NCBI GenBank assembly: GCA_947652115.1
Contig: OX393561.1
Span: 33,063,381-33,127,380, forward strand
Reading direction: 5' to 3'
DNA length: 64,000 nt
Source of the DNA: Blastomussa wellsi
Taxonomy: Eukaryota > Cnidaria > Anthozoa > Scleractinia > Plerogyridae
The translations under genes and the position numbers were made by a program. Below, in pieces: positions 22,060 to 37,000 of the stretch. The notes beneath the pieces are model-generated. The model was not told the DNA's origin. It searched no databases and saw nothing but the letters and a program-made list of their open reading frames with translations. Each line of letters begins with the position of its first letter. Position 1 is the first letter of the stretch.

Positions 22060-25000
22060 CTGGGATAAAAGAAAACAAACAAGTTACAACCAGATAAGTG
22101 CGTGCGATTCTTGTTAGGACTTCTCAGAAATTCAAGGAATAGGTTAAATTCAACGGAAGTTTCCTGAAATTTCGCCATTTATTTTACTCGAGCCTTTCTT
22201 GAGACACGTTTGAAAACGAGTCTTCCGAAATCAACGTCGCATTTTAGAAGCAGGAAAGGGAATATGGCACGACTATAGGAAGAAATGACGTCACTAGACC
22301 AAGATTAATATTAATGATGCTGCTGCTGATGATGATGATGATGATGATGGTGGTGATGATGCTGCTGCTGCTACTGATGATGATGATGATGATGATGGTG
22401 GTGGTGATGATGATGATGACGATGCAATGATGATGTTAATGATGATGACGACGACGATGATGATGAGAGTCACTATTGAACCACGAATTTTGAAATATAC
22501 TTTGAATGCTAGCGCTTATTGGTTTGTTGATTTCCATGGAGTGAGTGAGAAAACAGCAGAGTCTCCAGAATAATGAAGAAAACCAAAACCACTTACTTAT
22601 CATTTCTGATGCGTTCGTAGAGAAGACGGAATTGACGACCTTGGAATATGAAGCCGACAATAAGGATGAACATCGCCAGCAAAAACGGGTAAATACGACG
22701 GAGACAGAACAGGCAGGTCTCGGGGGAGCGCACTGAAAAACAAATACAACAGGTCAACGCTCCTGGTCAACGACATAAATGCAAAACGAAAATCAATCTC
22801 GAAAAGCTCACGTTTCGCGAGATCACTCTTCCGAACGAATGCGCAATGACCTAAGGTGATCTCGCGGGATCCCTTCACAGTTGTAAACCAACACACGAAG
22901 CTACAGAGGAAGCCCCGCGAGATCTGAGGCTTCAAATGGAATGGGATCCACGACCTTTGACGTGTAGGAGCGACAAATCACCTAACTGAACTATGAAACC
23001 GCTAGGAGATTTCTGCTTCACGAGCCCGCACGAATAACGAAGCGCGCAAGTGACGTCAGGACCCAGACAAGACTAAAACAAAACCGGAAAGGCGGAAGAT
23101 TTTGAAGATTTCTTCAAGTGCGAAATCCATTGTTCCAAAAACCCTTTTGAAACGAAACTTCGCCTGCATTCCCTTTATTTCTCTCGGAATGCGCTGATGT
23201 TTTGCGAGTCTCGCTGGGGTCCAATAATTTTCATTTTATTCTTAGACTTCGCGTGCTTCGCGATTTCACTGCAGATGCTTTGGTTTCCTGATAAACCCAC
23301 AAAAAACCCCTGAAAAATGCTCAGTCCAATCCAACAATGAAAAGTAAACCGGTAAATGGCCGATTCCCTCTATGAGACTAGCGCGCAGGGAATAGAATCA
23401 CCAGAACCGTTAATTGTAAATAGTTTTGCACCATCGTTAATTATCACACAAGTTATTTATAGTCCTTTTTGCTATGGTAGTTGTATTCAACTTCGCGCGC
23501 CAAGTCTCGAAGATGTCTCCACCACATTTCAGTGGCTTCAGAATGAGGTAAAACCTGCTGCTGCAACAAATACTTACCAAATATGGGTACAATGCCAGCA
23601 GCGATGACGTAGGGGAACGAAACAGCCAATAAGAGACAAGTTACAACGGGTAAGGTCACGTGACGGAAGATGAACATGACGTTGACATTCCGAACACCAT
23701 CTTGATAAACCTGAAACAAAACAAAGTGGTTTGAATCAGACTACCTGTTTTCTCCATCAGACTAAGGACTAATGTTGCTGTAGGTAAATTGCAGACAAGT
23801 TGTTTTAACCTTGTATTACTCCGTGCATAAGTAAAGACAAGTAACATTTGAAACTAAACTTCAGAACGAGAAGTAATAGAATATTATAGTGATATGGCGG
23901 GCAACCTTGTTCACAGGCTATTCGTGATAAATGCAAACGATTTTGTTATGCTAAGCCACAAGATATTCCCATTACACGCCCAGAGCGCAGTCCTGATGAA
24001 AAAGCAACATATATTACACAAGACAACGTGGACGAGAAACACAGGAGTGCAAAAGAGTTGGTGGAGGACCTGGAGCGAGGTGTGCACTGCAGCAACCGAC
24101 GTACGTTTCACTTTCGTAAACGGCCGATGCCATTTTAGCGACACTAAGAAGAAATTTTTTGGCTGTCATTAAATTAATTTCCCGCAAAAAGAAATACAGA
24201 AAAATAACACCTTAACAACCAGAATCGAACCCAGAACCTCTGGAATGGCAACGTCCCAATCTCACTGCTACACTACCACATACCCGCAAAGGTTAAACGC
24301 ACTCGGCAAGACTAAAGGGCGTGTCAAAATAAGCTGAATGGATGAATTGGTATCTAACCTGTTCCAATGCTCTCTTGAGCCACCAGTTCGGTCCCATCAT
24401 GGTCACCGCACATATGATCTTCATGTGTAGCACGCCCAGAGCCCAGTCCTAAGATTCAGGCAAAACAGACGCTTGCGTAAGTTGATACTGTAAGGTAATG
24501 AGACATAACTCGGCAAGTGAACACGGTACACTCACCTGCCAGGGGAAAAACAAAGGGGTTTGATCAAGAGGGACTCGTAGAGGTGCTACCACGACGAGCT
24601 CAAACAGCAGTCCCAGCAATAAAGGTACCAGTCCAATCAGGGCAAGAGCCACAATAACACACTTTAGGCCCTAAAAGTTAGAACAAAAGTTAATTTGTTT
24701 TAGAAATGCACGACAAACAAGCTGAAATCATGGTGCATCTTAAATAAATAAATAAATCATCGTTTGCAATCTGTTCCAATCGTCCCCATTTCTGAACCAT
24801 CCTTCTCAAGACTAATCAACATACTCTTTAAGAGCGGTTTTCAAATGAATGTCGAAAGTAATAAGCGAATTGCTTTGGTTTTGCATCACTACGCTCGGTG
24901 ATTGGTTTAAAAATCTCGCGCTACTTTTTCAACCAATTAGAAGTAAAACCAAAACCAATCGTGGCTCGTGCGTGCACGTTTGCCCGCGCTTCGTGTCGGC

Positions 25001-28000
25001 TCCGTGCAATTACTTCGAGTTTTGATTGGTTCATTGGATTGTCTCCGTCCTTTGTGACTGACTAAAGTAATTACTTTGGTTTTGGGTTTTATGACACTAA
25101 ATTAAACAACAACAATACAACACATCTGAAAATTGACAGATAGCGCGGTTCATCACAGCACAGAAGCTGCCAAGTTCGAAGCGATCGTTAACTCTACGGA
25201 TTTGCTGAACGATTTTCCTCGAGTCGGCTACGTGATTGGTTCACTGGATTGCCTCCGTCCTTTGTGACAGATTAAAGTAATTACTTTGGTTTTGGTTTTA
25301 TGACAATTGAAACTCGCTCTATCCGCAACAGTACAGAAACATATGAAAAGTGACAGACAGCGTGGTTAATCACAGAACCTGCCAAGTTGCACGAGGCATT
25401 CATACGCCGAACAGCTGACGGAGAAGCTTTCGAAGCGATTGTCAGCACTCGCACAATATTCTGATCGGTTAACAGGAGTCGAAGTTAACTCTTCGGATTT
25501 GCAGCACGATTTTACTCGATTCTCCGTCTGTAGTTTAAGATGTGTGGAGGCAAGTAACTTACCAACAGAAACCATTCGAAGAACTTCATGGCCACGCCCT
25601 TCCAGCCAAGAGGCACCCAGGAGACGAGTACACTGCCCACTCGACAAACAAGCCATATGATATACAGACCGCATGCTGCAGTGTACAGCTCGTGAACAGA
25701 GGTATCACCCATCCACAATAACATCACACTACGGCCAATAGAAACTAAAAATAAAACACATCCAAAAGTATTACATGAAACAGTTTTCCATTTGCTGAAC
25801 ACTGTAACTGCTGTTACAGTTCGCACATGAACTCATTTTACCATTTTATTTTTAGTAGTAGACAGAAATAAATTAAACAATGGTAACTGGCAATGTCATC
25901 AGTGTGTCAGAAGTAGTTTTTCTCGCAATATTATTCTGTGTATAAAGGTGTTTCTACGACTCACCGGGTCCCGTTAAAGACACAAAACTTGCAAGGGAGA
26001 GCGACATACACATGAAAACGACAAGCAGCAGAATCTAGAGAACAAACAAGGCACATTATTAAAGGAAGATTGGATGAGGAAGAACTTCGTACAGAATCAC
26101 TTCTTCCTCGAGTTACTGTGCGTTACTAAATAAAACAGTTTTTCAATTTCTTTTGTCAAGTCTTAGGAGGACTCACAAAATAAGAAAAGACAAGAGAAAC
26201 ATTACAACATGACAACACAGCAGCGAAATGTGATTCTATTCACACAACCCCGAACCTGAAAGCCTGTTTCGTCTAATTTGTGGCCTAAAATTTGTTAGGA
26301 TACTAGTTTTTCAAATGTTTTATCGTATATGCTGTTTCTTCATAAAATAGACCAATTCTTGAACTCATTAAAGGGTATTGTCACCCTTGAAACATCACAG
26401 GTGCATACAATTACATCTACGTTACTGTAGCGTCACTTTTAAAAGCTAAAAACTGTCCATGCATCAGTGGAAACCCAACAATAATAGTCTAGTTTTGTTG
26501 CCAAGGACTCTTACTACACTGAAACTGTTAACTCTAGAATGCAGTCACGGATGACGAGGATTGAAAATGGATAAAAAGTTGAAAAAAATATGCCAATTTT
26601 TCTCAAGTTGTTAAGCTCTGTCAAATGAAAAAAATCGCCAAAAATATTATGGTTCGCCCGGAGCATTTTGTGCACGATAACAGGCATAAGACAAGGTTTT
26701 GGCTGAAAGAATGCAGTGCCCCTTTAACATTATTGTTATGCATCTCATAGTTGTTGTCAACAACTCTCTTGTTTGTTTAGGCCCTTAGTAACGGTTAAGA
26801 CAAAAACCTTCGGGCACAAGGGAAAAAATTGTGTTTGTGACTAAACAGTTACCCGGAAAGCAAACATTGGTGGTCTGATATAAGGCTGGAATCCAAGAGC
26901 TGCAACTCCTCCGCCTGCTCCTTCACCAGCGGCATGACCAACAACCTGCGCTGGAGCATGCACTGCATTCTGGACGGCAGCAAGAACTTGAGGGCCATTA
27001 TTTGCGTTCCTTTGGTTGTTCCGATTATTCAAATGCAAGCCGTACACCTAAAGAAGAAAAATGTTGACAATTCTTGGTTTGCAAGTGACGTCATCGACGC
27101 CATGTTGGATGACATGAACAAAAGATTTCTGATTAGCCTCTTTTGTTAGGTCATCCAAAATGGCCGCCATGCTTATCGTCATTTGAATCTCTTGGGATTG
27201 GTTGCAAACAAGCACGAGAGACAGTGTTTCATCACATTTCAAAACACCGAAAAGAGAGTTGAAAATACTACGCGCAGAGGAGTATGTTTAACGAACTTCG
27301 AGGTGCTTGCAAATGTGAAAATACGAAGAAAACGAATAAATAAAATCGTACAAATCTCTGCTAATTAAGATCGGGTATCCAAAACCACGATGACGGCTCT
27401 GATTTCCTTAACTCGATGAATTATTAATGAGTTTGAGAAGCTACCTTCAAAGTTCATGGCAATGAAAGTGTTGGTCATTCTCGTCCCCAGAACCACTTGT
27501 CCCTCTTAGCCGGCTGGGCCTGTACACATGGGGACACATGATTCGATTGGCTGAAATGTAACAAAGGGAGTCCAATCACATCTACCGTTTTAAACGTGCC
27601 AATGATTTGGGATTTTAAAACGGCTCATGTGATTGGACTCCCTTTGTTTGATTTCAGCGAATCAAATCGTGTGTCCCCAGAGCCACTTCGAGTTCTTCGT
27701 GCACAGGCCCAGCCGGCTAAGAGGGACAAGTGGCTCTGGGGATGAGAATGAGTGTAAGTGAGCTACTGAATAACAACACCGGCTAAACCAATTCTGATAG
27801 GCCGCTTGTGTTAATGTAGGTTTGCTGGGGCAGAATTACTCTGCAAAGTAAGCTAAGCACTCACATTTGCTTTACCATCCAAAGGCACATCTCCAAGAAG
27901 ATACGACCTGAGGTTACTGCAAATAAAGAATAAGGCAAACTTTGTGATTAGAGTGTCGGTCTTTGGAGGTCAGATGTTCAAGTTCTTCAAAGTGATTTGT

Positions 28001-31000
28001 TCTAGGTATCCTCGAATTCAACTTCTCTTGGATTTTGAATGGATTTTTGATTGAACAACACAACAAGAGTCGCCGCTTCATTTTCTCTGGCATTCAATTT
28101 AGAAGCTAGGCAATTCTTATTTCTGAGAGAAAATTGGCTTGGCGCTGGGCCAGTCGAGAATGAACCTTCCACTCTTGTTATCCTCTTGTCACAAGTTGTC
28201 AACGCAAAACACTGCAAATTCGCCATTCAAGCCGCTGAGAAACGGCAGATCTTTTGTCATTTGGGATTAGAAATGTTTCGAGCCAGTCTGATTTTTACTT
28301 TTCTTTGTCTCATATTCATTGTCATAATTTGAAACAAACGGAAACAAAAATCAAACTGGTTTGAGAAAATTTAAACATAAATTCCAACCACAACATGACA
28401 AGTCATTACAATCATGATAAGACCCTTTCGATATTCCTGTATATTGCTATATAATTTGAACAACCCTTGTATAGGTACCCTATGTCAGATCATACAGATA
28501 GCTAACTGGGAGTACCTTCTGTTAGTTGGGATTCCTAACTACGTTCTGTTCGTTTGAATTTTCTTTTTCATATAAAATAGATAGATTCCACGTTGCGGTG
28601 CGTCTGTCCAGTAATAGATCACAGAAGACCACTTTTTTGTTCTTACCACATTTTGACATAATCAGTATTCTACTGCTCATAGGTGTACGAGCCGGGGGGG
28701 GGGGGAGGCAACTAAGATTTTTTGGGCAGCAAAAGAAATTTGGGAAAGGCAACTTGGGAGAACTTTCGGCAAATGGTTCAACCCCCCCCCCCCCCCTCCG
28801 TCCCCCCTGAACAGACGCACGGCAACATGGAACCTATTTGTTAATTATTTAAATAAATAATGATTGGGGTATAGATCATTTTTGTAGCATAGATTACTAC
28901 TTAGGATACTTACAGAACAAATGCAGCTGCCACAGCCCAGCCGCGCATGACATTCTTCAGCCACTGTCGAGTATGGCCTTGCTCTAACAATGCTGGTAAA
29001 ACCACTTGAAGTAGCAGCAACTCTAAAGATAACTCACTGACTGGCACTTCACTGAAGAAATTAACATGACACAAAAGTGTTTATTGAGAATGATGAGAAC
29101 TTACATTTGTCGTTGGTCTGGCAGTAAGTACAGAGAGTACAATCATTTATGCTACTGGGTTCTCCACAACCCTCCAAGTTGAGACCATTTTAGTCGCCAT
29201 GGCGACCAAAATTTTTGAGCTGGCGACTAAATTGTAACAGAAGTCGACAGCTGGCGACTAAAATTGAGAAGACGGATTGATCTCTTGAGTTAACTTTAGC
29301 GACTAAAATTTTTCACTGTCGACCAAACTTAAACAGTCAGTGGCCAAGTGGCCACTAAGGGAAAAAATAAACTTGAAACTTGATTTGAGAGCGGAAGCTT
29401 AAAATTTGTTCTTTAACTTCGGCATCTCTTTGGCGCCCTGTCCGTCCCTGTGACATGAATTCGGGAATAGACCTGCGCCCCTTCTGACTCGGATGTGGAA
29501 CAAATGATGCACAGTTTTTCGTAACTTGCTATAAATAACTTCGAATAGTAAAAACCAATATATGGAGGGGGGGGGGGGAGATGACCTGGATAAATGGACA
29601 CTGTAATGTAAGAAAATTTAAACAAGAGTGGAGTGGAGGGGAGGGGGGGGGGGGCAGCTCACCTGGATAACTGGACATTGTAAGGTAAGAACTTTGGCAG
29701 GAGCCATTTGATGAGTCTGACAGGAAGATACATCATGAGCAACACTGTGGTACCAAATACAACCTGAAGAACAAAAAAACAGAGGAAAGAATGTAGCAGC
29801 CTTCTGTAAAAGCAAGGTTAAATCAAAACACCCACGGAAACGTTTCCAAGATTTCTGTCAATTGTTGAAGGGTGTAATTGAGTCAGGCTGTGTTTTGCAA
29901 GGTAACTGGCGAAAAATAATTTTTCCCTGAACAAATTTGTCTATGATCAAATGTACATTTTCATAAAACGTTATAAAACAAAGGCTTTTTTCAAAAACTG
30001 TGACTCTAGAACTTCATTTTCAAGCCTTCTTCGTTTCTCAAGCAGACGAAACCGAAAATTAATTTTGTACAAGGTTTCAGAGAAAGCCAAACAATAGTCG
30101 AACCACATATTAACGGCTTGCTGAACATAACGTTATTGTAGTTAAATTTGTTTTTATGGTGCTTCAATCGATAGGTTAGCAAAGCCAAGCCATTTTTTAC
30201 AACTTAACTACATAAAAAACACTGGAAAGAGTTGTGGCTGCAGAATGAAATTTATTCATCACCAGTACAGCTTTGTTATCGCTCTTGCAAAACGCCGCCT
30301 GATGTATGATTGATAGAAATATTGAAAATGTTTCCACGGGTGTTTTGATTGCTGAAGTAGCGTATTTTTAGATCCGAGTTTACCGCGAACCTCTAACCGC
30401 AGTTTGCGGTTACCCGTTTGCGGTTCGACGTTCAAACATAATTCCATTTAGATTGGCGGTGGACTAGATTGGTCGCCATTTTGAATCAGCAGCCATGAAT
30501 GGCATCCAAAAGAATTCATCAGATTTTGCATTTGGCCCAAATTTGTGCTTCTGCTAATGGCTAAAGACCTGCTCCACAATATTTTTGTATCAGTACATGG
30601 GATAAAACAATAATTATATGCTAAAAGCTTTCAGGTAAATGGTATACGTGAAAACACACCTCTCCACGTGGAAAACACACGTCGAAAACCTCAAACGTGA
30701 CGTGAAAGACTGGTCATGTGACCTCCAGCGATTCGCGGTTCACGGTAAACTCGAATCTAAAACTGTCTATCTAGTGGCTCATCAGGCTGGAGGTTATCCT
30801 GGTGTACACAGCATGAAGTGGCTCGAGGTATCTCTACTCCTCCCTGGATGGGATGCTAGTCCATCACAAGGTTACCACCAATCTCATATTTGCACAAATA
30901 TTCATGTACACAAACTCACCAAGGATAGCAGGAACCTCCTTGCATGCCTGTACACTGGAAGCCGTATCATCTGAAATTTCAAATAAAATATTCTTATTTT

Positions 31001-34000
31001 AAAATAGAACAGAACTAAAAAATGTCATCTTACAAAAGCTAATGCCAAGACAAAAGAGAAAAGACTTGCTGTATGCATCCTTGTCCAGAAAAGCGAGATT
31101 AGTCAAGTTCATGTAAGGTCAAATGTCTGCTACCAGCCACCTGTTAATGGCATTTTGGACACTTCCACACACAAACACTTTGTTATTTTGTCATTTCCTG
31201 TAATAAGGCACCTCTGCTGAGTGGACACTCAAGTTGTGATTCAAGACACATGAAAATTAAATTTGTCACTTTACAATACATACGTAGACACCTCTACTAA
31301 GTAATGGCAAAGAAGAAGAAAAAAAAAAAAAAAAAAAAAAAAAAGTAATGGCAAAGTAGAAAGATAACTTTTTAAAACATAGGCACGCAATGCGTGCGAG
31401 AGTTTTTTTTTTCAGTTTTGATATGGACGTATTGGGTATTTTTTTTTTGGTCAGCAAAACTAGCCCGTCCAAAACGAACGCTCAATGACCAATTCAGTGT
31501 TGGGCCTTTTGCTGACGACGTGTGCATTTTAAGTAAATGAACGCAACGCAAAATACGTTTGACTAGCGAATTAATTCACGACGAAACTTCCTGTCGACCA
31601 TGAATAATACATCTGTATTATATTCTCCCAGAGGAGAAATAGGAAATAAGTCAAAGTAAGTCAAAAACTGCAGTAATCAGTTTAATCAATCACTTTACTG
31701 CGCATGTCATTCCATTTTTATAAAACAATTTGACAATCTCGTCCCAAGATCCCGCTTTTCTTTTGGTGACCATCAAGAAAAGCGGGCTCTGGGGACGAGA
31801 TTGACAATTTGACTGGTTTCTTGATGCAACCCCAAACCTGATAGGATTGATGTACGTCACTAATGCGTGGTTCAATTTTCCCTGCAACCATCCCCCGGGC
31901 ACACCCCCGGGCATTTGCCATATTTTAACTATTTTGCGGTGTATTCCCCACCCCCGGACACACAGAAAAAGGCAATTCCCCACCCCCGGGAGTCCTCGTC
32001 GACCACAAGTACGTCATCTTGTGTACAAATTCGAGATAAAAATACTGATTTCTGTAAAAATAGCAAAAGAAGTACATGAAGAAGTTTTTTCAATAACTAC
32101 ACTTTTCTGAAAGCGACCGCAAAGTCCCTGGTGTCTCGCGACTTGGCCACTTGTTATCGCGACATCGTTCTTAATATCGAAAGACAATAAACGGGTCAAA
32201 TAGAAAAAATATATCTTTCGAAAGCGTTTTAAAACGTAGCACAGTTAGTACATTGTTCTCTGGTTGTTACGAGATTTGTGCCGGAAATCCTGGTGAAAGA
32301 TTTTGCATATTTAATTACGAACGGTTCGTGAAATATTTACCAAAGCTGGTACGTTGCAAATGAAAGCTGTTTCTCCGGAATTACTGTACCCTGCGTTCTT
32401 GAGTGTGGCCTCCCTAACTTCAAATTCTTAAATGCCGTATGACATCTACTATGTCCTGAAGCAAAGTCTCTGATCATGTCTGATCCCTCAGCTCTACTGA
32501 TTTCAAAGAACTCATCTCCGAGAAATAGGAAGCTGCATACATCCGCAACTTCAAATTTAACCAAAATTCAAGCTATCGTTTCTTCAGTCAAAAACATTTT
32601 AAAATTCGACATGGCTCTTATTCACAACTAACCGCAATCAAAAAACAATCCCTCAACCCAAAGCCGCCAAAACAGACTGCTCCCAGCATGTAAAACTTCC
32701 CATCCTCGTAACTTCTTCCAAACAGTTTTCCGCTTAAAACCCACACACAACGTTGAGCTACATAAACACTGAGTGCTGGAAATAGAGACATCATGCCAAC
32801 ACCGCCCAATAAGGCCAAGTTTATATGAAAATAAAGATGGCCGTCCCTTGAATCCGAAACAAATATTGATACAAAATTAAACGATACATACAAGCGGCAA
32901 TTTCATTGGTTATCCGTCGATAGTAACCTAATTCTGATTGGTGTGAAATACATCGCTCGTCCACCCATCCATCCACCGAATAGCGACATACGTCGTTACG
33001 CCGACTAAGAGTTATTTTTTTGAAAATAAAAAATAACTCAAAAATTGAAAAATTACATTTGGGCTGTTATGAAATGAAAGAAATCAAGCCCACACATAAC
33101 CTAACAGTATGGCTCAAGAGGAATTACATCTAGGAAGTTTGGCTCTTTGTAAAATGTACTAAATTCTGAAAGTGAAAGCTTATAGTTGCTTGAACCGACT
33201 TAATCCCAGTTGCTTCAAGGGGCATTGCCACAGTGACTTTGGAGTGTTCAGGTCATTTCTGTGCTACATGTATAGTCATTGGTTAATACCTTTACTTGTT
33301 CAAAAAATGCTCCTGCAGAATTGCAAAGATATCAAATGGAAACTTAACAGGGAGAGCAAACCATAATAGTTGGTTTCCTATTTCTTCAGGAGATGGCTTG
33401 AGAATTTGAAAAAATTGACTATTTTTTTCTAATAGTTTTCAATCCATTTCCATCCTCACTATCCATAACAACTGATGTCAGAAAATGGTTTCAATGCAGT
33501 GATATCGTCTTAGGTAAAAAAACTAAATAAAGCTTTATTTTTTCAGGAGATCGCATGAGACCATTATTTTTGTTTTTCCTTTGAGTGAAGACGAGTTTTA
33601 GCTTTTTAAAGTGCTGCCTAAATTGTGTGACAATGGCCCTTCAATTAATTTTGGGTCAAAACCTCCTCACCTCCTGTACTGGATGAAAGTCAGGGTCATT
33701 CAGATTTCTCAAGAACCACAGGACACCAGGTCTGAGGACCTCTCTGAGCAGAAGTACGAACGAAGCAAAGTAGAACACATAAACCATACCAACAAGCCAG
33801 TGAAGGAACATGGCTGTACCTTGGAAAATTAAACAGAAATAATATTATATTAGGATAACATAACGCATCACACATAAGACGTTTTGCACCATGTAGCGTC
33901 AGCCATTGCACCACAAAGGGCTGCATCAACATGGCACTCTGTATGCATTGCATGCCTATAATATTACAGCTCCTGTGCTGTGTTTCCGATTGTCACCATT

Positions 34001-37000
34001 CTATCTCAGTAGGCATTTCTTTACATTTCTTACAGTTCACCTTGGAGTATAGTTGAAAGAAATTGTTCAAATAACAAGACATGCTTCATGAGAAGTAATA
34101 GTCATTATTTTTTTTAGTTCAGCCATTTAGAGTGTCCTTGTAAATAGACTGGTGATAAACGTCTTTGCATAATTTTCTTTGCATAATTTTATGCTGCATG
34201 AAATGTGTAACCAACCAGTAGGTAAAGTCTGCATTCAAGCCAAAGTGGCCCATCAGGCTGGCGCTTATCTCCGGTTTCTGTAGCATGAAGCGACTAGGAG
34301 TATTTCTACTCCCCCCTGGATGGGATGCTAGTCCATCTCAGGGTTACCCCCCAGCAGTAAATTCGCCGGTACCCATTTATACACCTGGGTGGAGAGAGGC
34401 AATGTGAGAATAAAGTGTCTTGCCCAAGAACACAACACAATGACCCCGGCCAGAGCTCGAACCTGGACCACTCGATCCAGAGGCGAGCGCACTAACCATT
34501 AGGCCAGTAACTGATATACGAATGATATGCAGTCTGCAAACAATCGCAATTCAGTTTTTCAGTCAAATTTGTTAGATAAAGAAAAACATTTTTACAAGTT
34601 ACAGTGTACCTGGTGCTGAATCAACACTTATAAGTCTGTCCTTCAGAGTTGCTCCAAACAGGGACTAAAAATATGAAATCGTAGACTTTAAGAATGGAGC
34701 TCAAACACTAAATAATATGAGTTTTATTACATGAATTAACAAAATTCAATACTGAGAAAATACTGGAACAGCAACAAAGCATTGAATTACTGATCGGCTG
34801 ATTGGCCCTCTCACCTGTCTTTGTTAAATGCAGATCATAGAATGTAACATGGGTTGCAAAATGTTTCAGCGGAGGTATACACAACTGGACATATAGGTGG
34901 CTGTTTAAAGTGAGGTTGTTTGTCGTGAGCTGATTGCTACGTGTATGACCAGAGTAACCAGTAGCATATCATAACTGGTCGAACTCTGGTGGCCAACGAG
35001 TTGTTTTGAAACCCCTGGAACACATAGCTCAATGGAATGACCTAGGTGTAACTGTAACGATGCTTGAGACAAACTAAGTATAGCTAACTTCTGTTCTTTG
35101 TACCATTAGTATCGAAGCCACTCACCAGCGAACATACATCTAACCACCATCCACACACCAATGGAAACAATCCAATTTCTACCAGCATTAACAGTGAAAC
35201 CTGAAAAGTCATGACGACATATCAGAGAAGGTATCATGGTGTTATTCACTGGGAAGTGTTTCAGAAATTTAATTTAAGGTTGCTTAATAAAAAAATTAAA
35301 CACTTTATAGGCAAATTGACTGTCTTAAATAAACATTTGGGGAAGATGTAAGAAAGCTCCCATTACCAGATCATGCTTGCCTGTATAGACAAACGGGTCA
35401 CCTCGCAGCTCTTACAAGGTTTCACCTGATTGGGTACCACCCTTCAGGTGAGGCAAAAGAACAAACAACACAATCAATGGACCCTACCCTAAAACAATAG
35501 GGCTGCAACACTATCCCTGCCACTGAAATTTAAAGGTTACAGGAGCTGCGAGGCTACCGAGACAACAGCATATATAAATTCTCTTATTCTAACACAATAT
35601 CAATTTTACTTACTTTGACAACTACATAACACAATCCCAATATTCTTTTAGGTCTGAAGAATAAAGAAAGTAGCAAGAATCATATATTAGTTCAATGTAG
35701 ACACAGTTCACAAATTATTCTCAATCTCATTAATAATTCATCAAGTTAAAACAAAAAAATCATAATCATGAAGGAGGTTTGGATACCTGGTCTCAGTCAG
35801 CACAGATTTCTCTGTTTACTACTTAGTTTTTGTTTGGATTGAGAACTTCAGATAAATTACATCACACACTCAAGACAGTGTTTCATTGAAAAAAAAAAAA
35901 ACCTCCAGACTTGTACTGCTGATGCATGCAGTACAGAATTTTATTTTAGCAAACAAAAGCTTTGTAAAAAGAAGCTGGAAAGAAACTTAACACACTTCAA
36001 GAAAAAGAAACATATTACCTTCTTAATCCACAAAGAGATGCTACACTCTATACACAGAGTCAAGGAAAACCTCTCCTACACTGCTATAAATTGATTTATG
36101 AAAAGGTTGCACTTACATATATACAGTAGAAAATCGCCTTCTATAGTTACCTTGTTAATACGGTCATTTCATTATTATGGTCAATTTTTTGGGTCCTGGC
36201 GAAATGCTCATATATTTTCCTATACGAAAACCCCATTAATGTGGCCACCCTGTTAATACTAATGCGGCCAACGGCCACATTCTGAAATCCCAACCTGGAT
36301 AATCCTTTGTAATTCTACCCCATATGGCATTAATACAGCCACTTGAACCAAATATCATTTAAATTCCAAGTTTGCAACCGCTGGAAAAGGAACGCTGCCT
36401 TAAAATTTAAGTACACTTCTGAAGTTTACTGTGCATTTACAAATCCTAATGAAAGTAAGTTTAAAAATAATAATATATAATAATATTAATTATTAATATG
36501 TTGTTATTGTCTACATGCAGAAATTATATTGTGATGATTGAATGAAGCTACTACAGCTACTAGAATTTTGGTGTCTCAATACAACACAAGGAACTCTGCA
36601 AACCAAAGAGGTTTTAACATTAATATACTGCTGGTAAGACCTGCTTTCAGTCGTAAAAACTAATAATTGAAGTTTCTTGAGGTAAAGGATACATGGCACA
36701 GTATAAGAGAGAAGGCAATAATCACATATCCCAAAACAGCAGTTAACAAGCCTTCAAATTTAGATGATTGAAACTGCAAAATAAGGAAGTCATAAAAAGG
36801 AATTTGTAAACTATAAAAAAATAAGCAATCAAACAAAGGTACAACACGACACGCTTTTCTGGTAAAGTAGTGAGTGGGAGTACACTGTATGAGTAGAGAT
36901 CACAATCTTCTTCACAATCTCCTTTTTTCATTTATATTTTTTTGGATGAGTTCCCCCAACCGTTGCACTTTGAAATGTTAATTGATCACTAGAGGTTTCT

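Noticed and set aside
22436..22935. ORFs on both strands around MARCHF6 exon 29
   Set aside because: Wrong frames of the exon; the correct frame gives the conserved [11 protein letters not shown] segment.
24218..24292. Functional tRNA gene
   Set aside because: A- and B-box-like motifs exist, but I could not build a convincing cloverleaf; listed as a SINE head instead.
31880..32010. Proline-rich plus-strand ORF fragment (HPPGTPPG)
   Set aside because: Comes from CCCCCGGG-rich repeat sequence within repeat copy A.
32337..32893. Minus-strand ORFs of 75 and 91 codons with hydrophobic stretches
   Set aside because: Lie in the dispersed repeat and are disrupted in copy B; not a host gene.
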